A DNA stretch of 5,869 nt from Phycisphaerales bacterium (GTDB lineage: Bacteria; Planctomycetota; Phycisphaerae; Phycisphaerales; UBA1924): NCBI GenBank assembly GCA_025453375.1, contig JALOQT010000072.1, positions 1 through 5,869 of the forward strand. The letters are read 5' to 3'. Below are positions 1-3,659 of the stretch, piece after piece (positions within the stretch are counted from its first letter, which is position 1; every line of letters starts with the position of its first letter). Under the pieces are notes generated by a model. That model had not been told where the DNA came from and made no database searches. It saw only the letters and a list, made by a program, of their open reading frames with translations. The position numbers and the translations under genes are program-made.

Positions 1-549
1 AATCCCGCCCGACGCGCCCCCCACACCACTGATCACCCGCGTCGCCGTCGGCGGTGTCGCCGCATCGGTGTACGTCACCCGCGCCACGAACGGCACAAAG
101 TCACTCCCCGCACCGGTGATGTACACATCCGACCCGTTCCACCGCGCGGCAAAGTTGCCCACCAGCACGCTGCTCGTCGCCGTCGGACCGCTCGTCGACA
201 GCGCCGTCGCCTCGACAAAGTGCACCCGCGCCGACGCGTTGAAGTTGTTGTCACCAATCGCCAGCACCCCCGCGCTGTTCACACGCAGGAAGCTCGCCCC
301 GAAGCTCGACACCGTCCCGCTCGGCACACTGCCGACCGGCGAAAACGAGCCGCCGTTGACCGCATCCTGGCGCACGATCGACGAACCCACCATCGCCCAC
401 ACGCGCCCATCAGGCCCGACGTCCCACGCCGCCGTCCCGCTGGGCAGCGAGAACTGCCCGACCAGGCCAAAGCTCTGCCCAAGCGCCGAGCCGCCCATCA
501 CCACCACCGACGCCACAGACGCCAGAGACACCTTCATCAAACGATCCAT
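1..549 (-). CDS. Secreted beta-rich (propeller-like) protein under B12 riboswitch control, 3' end outside window
   Basis: This frame is open from the ATG at 549-547 to the window edge, giving 183 residues with no stop; the C-terminus is missing. Residues 1-24 look like a Sec signal peptide: basic MDRLMK, a hydrophobic stretch (about 7-20), then SALG before Q25. The visible mature part has no Lys or Cys and is rich in Ser, Gly, Thr and Val. It consists of short beta-strand-like blocks, such as AWDVGPDGRVWAMVG (41-55), GVLAIGDNNF (94-103) and ARWNGSDVYITG (135-146), which resemble beta-propeller blades. I do not recognise the family. The start at 549 is preferred over the in-frame ATG at 537 because GGGAAGG lies 10 nt upstream of it. 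A cobalamin riboswitch lies upstream on the same strand with no other convincing gene between, so a role in corrinoid capture or uptake is plausible, by analogy with the BtuG surface propeller of Bacteroides. That role is inference. A C-terminal PEP-CTERM anchor would fit the proposed host but lies outside the window. Confidence 0.85.
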   Translation of the reverse strand, partial: MDRLMKVSLASVASVVVMGGSALGQSFGLVGQFSLPSGTAAWDVGPDGRVWAMVGSSIVRQDAVNGGSFSPVGSVPSGTVSSFGASFLRVNSAGVLAIGDNNFNASARVHFVEATALSTSGPTATSSVLVGNFAARWNGSDVYITGAGSDFVPFVARVTYTDAATPPTATRVISGVGGASGGI

Positions 550-559
550 ATCAACCACA

Positions 560-566
560 CCTTCCC
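560..566 (-). promoter_or_regulatory. Shine-Dalgarno sequence deciding the start at 549
   Basis: The minus strand reads GGGAAGG at 566-560, 10 nt before ATG 549. The next in-frame ATG (537) would be 22 nt away, so the upstream start is favoured. The first base of the motif is the last base of the hairpin at 566-586, so structure there could limit ribosome access. Confidence 0.6.
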
Positions 567-586
567 ATGCCGATTCGCGCGGCATG
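566..586 (-). promoter_or_regulatory. Hairpin abutting the Shine-Dalgarno sequence
   Basis: The minus strand has CATGCCG at 586-580 and its exact complement CGGCATG at 572-566, separated by 7 nt. The 7-bp stem ends directly on the GGAAGG of the downstream gene. It lies between the riboswitch aptamer and the start codon, where a translational expression platform would be expected. The structure is seen in the sequence; the regulatory role is inferred. Confidence 0.4.
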
Positions 587-588
587 CC
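577..588 (-). repeat. 12-bp direct repeat in riboswitch leader, copy 1
   Basis: The plus strand reads GCGCGGCATGCC here and identically at 692-703, with starts 115 bp apart. The core GGCATGCC is self-complementary. This copy supplies the 5' arm of the hairpin next to the Shine-Dalgarno sequence. Confidence 0.6.
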
Positions 589-691
589 TCACCGCCCGGG
601 CCAGCCAGCCCGGACGCCAAACCACACACCAACGCCGGAACGCCCGACGTCGGGGCCGTCGCGTCTCGTCAAGGGTCAAAGCATCAACACT

Positions 692-703
692 GCGCGGCAT
701 GCC
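692..703 (-). repeat. 12-bp direct repeat in riboswitch leader, copy 2
   Basis: This is identical to 577-588. Its minus-strand CATGCCG (701-695) could pair with CGGCATG (572-566) beside the Shine-Dalgarno sequence. It is therefore an alternative partner to the local hairpin arm at 586-580. Confidence 0.6.
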
Positions 704-846
704 ACAGGCCAAGGCCAGCATCGCGCACGCTCACGCGCACGCACGCCGCCACACCCGTCGCATTCAGGCCCACCCGCGCACACGCGCAGGCACGCCCAAA
801 GCCGACAGCGCCAACGCCCCAATCTCGCGAGGGCGAACAGCACACA

Positions 847-1054
847 GCTTCAGGCAGGTCTTCCGGCTCAGGACCGTCTCGCCGAGATCCGCCTTCCCAT
901 CGCACAGGCGACAGTGGCACATTGGACCTCGGCACGGCCCCTCACGGCGGCGCGTCCGCGTCGGAATACGGCCCCGGCTCACACAACCTCGCCGGCCAAG
1001 CCCGTACCGAACTTCCCTTTTCAGCCCGGCAGCCATCTGCCGAGCACCTCAAGC
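847..1054 (-). ncRNA. Cobalamin (adenosylcobalamin-type) riboswitch aptamer
   Basis: The minus-strand RNA shows the conserved blocks in the right order over about 208 nt. GCTTGAGGT (1054-1046) pairs with GCCTGAAGC (855-847) as P1, with one G-G mismatch and a terminal wobble. GAAAAGGGAAG (1022-1012) is the conserved 5' core block. GTGCCACTGT (920-911) is followed by a small hairpin, TCGC/GCGA with a 4-nt loop, and then GGGAAGGCGG (898-889). The B12 box GAGCCGGAAGACCTGCCT (869-852) fits the published consensus except for one clear mismatch. Riboswitches of this family bind cobalamin in the nascent mRNA and usually switch off B12 uptake or synthesis genes. Here the next gene on the strand encodes a secreted protein (start 549), and a promoter ends just before P1. 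The call rests on motif and helix recognition, not on a covariance-model search. Confidence 0.92.
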
Positions 1055-1059
1055 CCGCC

Positions 1060-1088
1060 ACGCTAGCCCCCCCCGCTCCCCACGTCAA
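1060..1088 (-). promoter_or_regulatory. Sigma70-like promoter of the riboswitch transcript
   Basis: The minus strand reads TTGACG (1088-1083), 17 nt, then TAGCGT (1065-1060). The -35 box matches five of six consensus bases. The -10 box keeps the three most conserved positions (T, A and final T). The predicted start, 6-8 nt downstream at about 1052-1054, coincides with the first bases of riboswitch helix P1. That agreement is the main support. The spacer holds a run of eight G. Confidence 0.6.
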
Positions 1089-1110
1089 ATCACCCGTTTT
1101 TTACCGCGTG

Positions 1111-1131
1111 GAGCAGGTTTTCAACCTGCTC
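1111..1131. repeat. Perfect 9-bp palindrome beyond the terminator, possible dispersed REP-like element
   Basis: GAGCAGGTT (1111-1119) and AACCTGCTC (1123-1131) are exact complements around a 3-nt centre. On the minus strand the palindrome follows the terminator T tract directly. Neither strand has a T tract right after it, so it is a poor terminator by itself. Short palindromes of this kind are often dispersed in intergenic DNA; that is inferred, since only one copy is visible here. Confidence 0.5.
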
Positions 1132-1169
1132 AAAAACAAACAGGGGCCCGGCACAACGCCAGGCCCCTG
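1131..1169 (-). terminator. Rho-independent terminator of the kinase-like gene
   Basis: On the minus strand CAGGGGCC (1169-1162) pairs with GGCCCCTG (1148-1141). After a one-base mismatch, an inner GGC/GCC helix closes a 5-nt loop. The stem is followed at once by TTTGTTTTTG (1140-1131). It lies 32 nt after the stop of the 1202-3427 gene and separates that gene from the riboswitch unit downstream. Confidence 0.88.
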
Positions 1170-1201
1170 AAAACTTCTCACACCTTGCTCGCCGCCCGGC
1201 C

Positions 1202-3427
1202 TTACGCCGACGTCGACGAATACTCGCGAGCCGCCTCGATGTTCTTCTTCATATAGCCCGAGCGCATCGCCTCGACGCCATTGACGATCACACCGGCAAA
1301 CTCGCCGCGCGAGTCACTGAGCTGATCACGCAGACGCGCGATCAACCCGCGCTTCTCGTTCTTCGCCCGCACCACCAGCACCGACGTATCGACGCGGTTG
1401 GCCAGGGCAAACGCATCACCCGCGATCGTCGCCGGGCACGAATCGATGATGATCAGGTCATACCGCGTGCCGGCCTCGGCCAGCACCTGCGCCATCAGGT
1501 CCGTCGCCAGACGCTCGGGCAGAGCACGGTTGGCAGCCTGGCCCGCCGCCAGCAGATGCAGGTTGGGCGTGTTGGTCTGCTGAATCGCCTGCTCGAGCGT
1601 GATCTTGCGGTTGAGCACCTCGCCCAGGCCCGGGCTCTCCGCCAGTTTGAAGATGCGATGCAGCGCCGGCTTGCGGAAGTTCGCATCGATCAGCAGCACC
1701 CGCTGATCCGACGCGGCCGACGCCATGCCGATGTTGCTCACCACGCTCGTCGCACCGGCGCCCGGCGAACCGGCCACCACCAGCAGGCTCTTGTGGCCCG
1801 CCTGCGCCATCCGCTTGAGCAGCGGCGCACGAATCTGGCGATACGCATCAGCCAATGCACCCGTCGGCGACTGCGCAAAGGCCGTCTCCGGCGTCGGACG
1901 CGAAGCATCCGCATCCGCCGTCGGGATCACGCCCAGCAGGCGGACACGCGGGATCGTCAGAATGTCCGACGGGCCCTTGATCCTCTGATCCAGCAGTTCG
2001 CGACCGATCAGGAACGCCGCCGTCAGACCGACGACCAGCGCAATACCGATCGGCAGCATGATCTTCAACTGCGGGAACGCCATTTCGTCCGGCCGCTGCG
2101 GCGGCACCAGCACGCGAATCCGGTCCACGCGCGACGCCAACTGATTGCTGATGCCCGACGTGGCGTTGATCGCCGCCAGCGCCTGGTTGTTCCGGTCAAT
2201 CTCCGCCTGCACGCGCTCGCGGTCGGCGATGATCTGGTCATACAGCGCCAGCGTGCGGGCGATCTCCTGCTTGCGGGCCACCGCCGCCTCAAGCTTGCGA
2301 CCCTGCTCGCTGAGCACCTGCTGCGAAGCCTCCAGCCCGCGGCGTGAACGGTCCAGTTCGCTGTCAAACAACTTCCGCAGCTGCGTCTCGCGCTGAGCCG
2401 CCAGTTCGCTCTCAGCACTCTCCAGCCGGCGGGCCAGCGTCCGGTTGAACGGATGGTCCGGCCCGAGCTGCGTGTTGGCCTGAATCTCGTTGCGCACGTT
2501 CGTCACGCGCTGCTTGCTCTCAATCACCACCGGGTCCCGCTCGACAAGGTCGCGCAGTTCGTCCGGGAAGCTCACCGTCCCGCCAGGACCGGCAGCCATG
2601 GCCTCATACTGACGAACCAGCGTCGTCAAACGGGCGATTTCTTCAGCCGCTCGCGACACCTGCGGCTGCAATGCCGAGATTTCCTGGTCCGCTGCCGAAC
2701 CCTGGTTCGACCGCAGGTCGTCGATACGCGTGCCCTGCAGCAGCGTCTCACGCTGCTGCTCCAGACGCTGACGCTGCTGCTGCAGCGCGTTGATGGCCTG
2801 CAGAATCGGCTCGCGAGATTCGACCGTCTGCGACTGCGTCAACGCACGCCAGTCAGTCCAGTAAGACTCATGGATCGCCTTGGCGATCTGCGCCGAGTCC
2901 TCAGCCTGATTCGTCGTCACCGCCAGACGAACAAGATTCGTACCGGTCATCACGTTGCTCGACGCAATCCGCTTGAGCTCACGCAGACCGCGGCCGACAT
3001 TCACGCCGCCCGAGTCATCCACAACATTGTTCTGGCCCCACTGCGTCTGCACAGTGAAGACATCCGCGCTGTTGACCAGCGCCGCACGCAGAATCTTGTC
3101 GCTCGTCAGCACGTTCGCCTGCGTCAGCAGGAAACGCTCCATCTCATCCTTGTCCTGGCCCAGCGCGATGCCCTGCGTCGGGTCCTGCATCGGCGCACTG
3201 ACCTGGTAGTAGACCTCCGTCCGCCACTGTGGCGCGACACGCGCGAGGATGGCGTTGGCCACAAACCCGACCACCGCACCAACCAGCGCGGCAATCACCA
3301 GCCACAGCCAGTACCGCTTCAGAAGCCGCAACGGGTCAATCGGCGCGAGCCCGAGGGCGTTGCTCTGCTGCGGACGAACCGGCGCAGGCATGGGACGGGC
3401 AGCCGCAGGAGTGGAAGTACTGCTCAT
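1202..3427 (-). CDS. Wzc-like polysaccharide chain-length determinant with degenerate BY-kinase domain
   Basis: This 741-aa inner-membrane protein is about as long as fused Wzc-type proteins, which control polymer length and export of capsule or exopolysaccharide. A Pro/Ala-rich cytoplasmic tail (1-35) leads into a Wzz-type segment and membrane helix 1 (about 40-61). A periplasmic domain with Gln- and Glu-rich coiled coils follows (about 205-275 and 330-420), with a GNVR-like stretch containing GPDHP (322-326). Next come a Pro-containing segment, VPPQRPDEMAFP (441-452), and helix 2 (about 456-475). The cytoplasmic domain has DAYRQIR (527-533, a form of the EX2RX2R oligomerisation motif), a P-loop-like GSPGAGATS (553-561), Walker A' LLIDANFRKP (578-587) and Walker B LIIIDSCP (658-665). 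Tyr725 and Tyr736 are the only C-terminal tyrosines. The P-loop lysine is Ala559 and the second Walker A' aspartate is Asn583, so kinase activity is doubtful. The start at 3427 is chosen over the ATG at 3457 because AGGAA lies 6 nt upstream and the ten extra residues are not family-like. Confidence 0.93.
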   Translation of the reverse strand: MSSTSTPAAARPMPAPVRPQQSNALGLAPIDPLRLLKRYWLWLVIAALVGAVVGFVANAILARVAPQWRTEVYYQVSAPMQDPTQGIALGQDKDEMERFLLTQANVLTSDKILRAALVNSADVFTVQTQWGQNNVVDDSGGVNVGRGLRELKRIASSNVMTGTNLVRLAVTTNQAEDSAQIAKAIHESYWTDWRALTQSQTVESREPILQAINALQQQRQRLEQQRETLLQGTRIDDLRSNQGSAADQEISALQPQVSRAAEEIARLTTLVRQYEAMAAGPGGTVSFPDELRDLVERDPVVIESKQRVTNVRNEIQANTQLGPDHPFNRTLARRLESAESELAAQRETQLRKLFDSELDRSRRGLEASQQVLSEQGRKLEAAVARKQEIARTLALYDQIIADRERVQAEIDRNNQALAAINATSGISNQLASRVDRIRVLVPPQRPDEMAFPQLKIMLPIGIALVVGLTAAFLIGRELLDQRIKGPSDILTIPRVRLLGVIPTADADASRPTPETAFAQSPTGALADAYRQIRAPLLKRMAQAGHKSLLVVAGSPGAGATSVVSNIGMASAASDQRVLLIDANFRKPALHRIFKLAESPGLGEVLNRKITLEQAIQQTNTPNLHLLAAGQAANRALPERLATDLMAQVLAEAGTRYDLIIIDSCPATIAGDAFALANRVDTSVLVVRAKNEKRGLIARLRDQLSDSRGEFAGVIVNGVEAMRSGYMKKNIEAAREYSSTSA

Positions 3428-3433
3428 AGCAAA

Positions 3434-3438
3434 TTCCT
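3434..3438 (-). promoter_or_regulatory. Shine-Dalgarno sequence of the Wzc-like gene
   Basis: The minus strand reads AGGAA at 3438-3434, 6 nt before ATG 3427. It selects this start over the in-frame ATG at 3457, which would add MVWCDDQEFA in front and overlap the direct-repeat region. Confidence 0.65.
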
Positions 3439-3451
3439 GATCATCACACCA
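3439..3451 (-). repeat. 13-bp direct repeat upstream of the kinase-like gene, copy 1
   Basis: GATCATCACACCA on the plus strand (TGGTGTGATGATC on the coding strand) occurs here and identically at 3472-3484, offset by 33 bp, about three helical turns. This copy lies immediately upstream of the Shine-Dalgarno sequence. It may be a regulator-binding site or part of the 5' leader. Confidence 0.6.
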
Positions 3452-3471
3452 AACCACGCAGGGAGTCCCGC

Positions 3472-3484
3472 GATCATCACACCA
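3472..3484 (-). repeat. 13-bp direct repeat upstream of the kinase-like gene, copy 2
   Basis: This is identical to 3439-3451. Its upstream end touches the candidate -10 box at 3484-3489, so a protein bound here would cover the presumed transcription start. Confidence 0.6.
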
Positions 3485-3512
3485 TTCTGACGCCGAACCG
3501 ACCCCGGTCCAA
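3484..3512 (-). promoter_or_regulatory. Possible promoter of the Wzc-like gene
   Basis: The minus strand has TTGGAC (3512-3507), 17 nt, then CAGAAT (3489-3484). The match to sigma70 boxes is modest. The 17-nt spacing and the position over the direct repeat make it the best candidate in the gap. The kinase-like gene could instead be read through from the TPR gene, since I see no clear terminator between them. Confidence 0.3.
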
Positions 3513-3551
3513 CATCCTCAACCATCGTTGGCCTCTTGATCGGCATCCCGC

Positions 3552-3578
3552 ATCGGTCGCATCACTTCTTGGACCGAT
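3552..3578. repeat. 7-bp inverted repeat in the TPR/kinase gap
   Basis: ATCGGTC (3552-3558) and GACCGAT (3572-3578) are exact complements around a 13-nt loop. No T tract follows on the minus strand, so it is not a convincing terminator for the TPR gene. It could be an operator half-site pair or chance. Confidence 0.3.
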
Positions 3579-3584
3579 CCGCCA

Positions 3585-3640
3585 CCAACCAATATCCAAT
3601 CACACACCAAACTCTATTCCAAAGACCAATCAACCACCAA
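3585..3640. repeat. Cluster of CCAA motifs after the TPR gene
   Basis: Seven CCAA tetramers begin at 3585, 3589, 3596, 3607, 3619, 3626 and 3637, several 11-12 bp apart. The stretch is less GC-rich than the flanking genes and strongly strand-skewed (C/A on plus, G/T on the coding strand). It lies just downstream of the TPR stop codon. Its function is unknown; it may be 3' untranslated sequence or a binding region. Confidence 0.4.
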
Positions 3641-3659
3641 ACACCACCCACACGCGCGA

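Larger units (their letters stand above)
550..846 (-). other. Long untranslated leader / putative expression platform downstream of the B12 aptamer
   Basis: About 300 nt separate the 3' end of the aptamer from the start codon. I see no convincing gene. The stretch holds a GC-rich hairpin at 773-790 (7-bp stem with one G-T wobble, 4-nt loop), another at 596-613 (CCGGGC/GCCCGG, 6-nt loop), the two 12-bp repeats, and the hairpin abutting the Shine-Dalgarno sequence. Neither GC-rich hairpin is followed by a T tract on the minus strand, so a classical intrinsic terminator is not evident. Control of translation or a Rho-type mechanism is more likely. Alternating purine-pyrimidine runs (for example 732-746) make the plus strand look repetitive here. 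Confidence 0.55.

Noticed and set aside
551..721. 56-codon minus-strand frame whose TGA lies one base before ATG 549, suggesting a coupled leader peptide
   Set aside because: The ATG at 721 has no Shine-Dalgarno sequence, the product is Arg/Trp-rich with no recognisable pattern, and the frame runs across the leader hairpins. Coupling cannot be excluded, but the coding signal is weak.
732..746. Alternating purine-pyrimidine run, possible Z-DNA
   Set aside because: It is only 15 nt long and common by chance in GC-rich intergenic DNA.
773..790. GC-rich hairpin as an intrinsic terminator for the riboswitch
   Set aside because: The stem is good, but the minus strand continues with GTGGGCCTG and no T tract, so it does not meet the terminator pattern.
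684..1036. Minus-strand frames of 83 and 90 codons overlapping the aptamer
   Set aside because: They lie within or across the conserved riboswitch core, which accounts for the sequence. No ribosome-binding site or protein pattern supports them.
68..1256. Long plus-strand open frames (332, 316 and 229 codons) covering the riboswitch and the secreted-protein gene
   Set aside because: Their products are low-complexity, rich in Arg, Pro, His, Thr and Ala with no domain pattern. They run through the aptamer, the terminator and the antisense of a gene with a good signal peptide. They are open because stop codons are rare in this GC-rich sequence.
2453..3490. Plus-strand open frame of 345 codons opposite the Wzc-like gene
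   Set aside because: It is Arg-, Leu- and Gln-rich and lies antisense to a clearly recognisable protein. It is a shadow frame.
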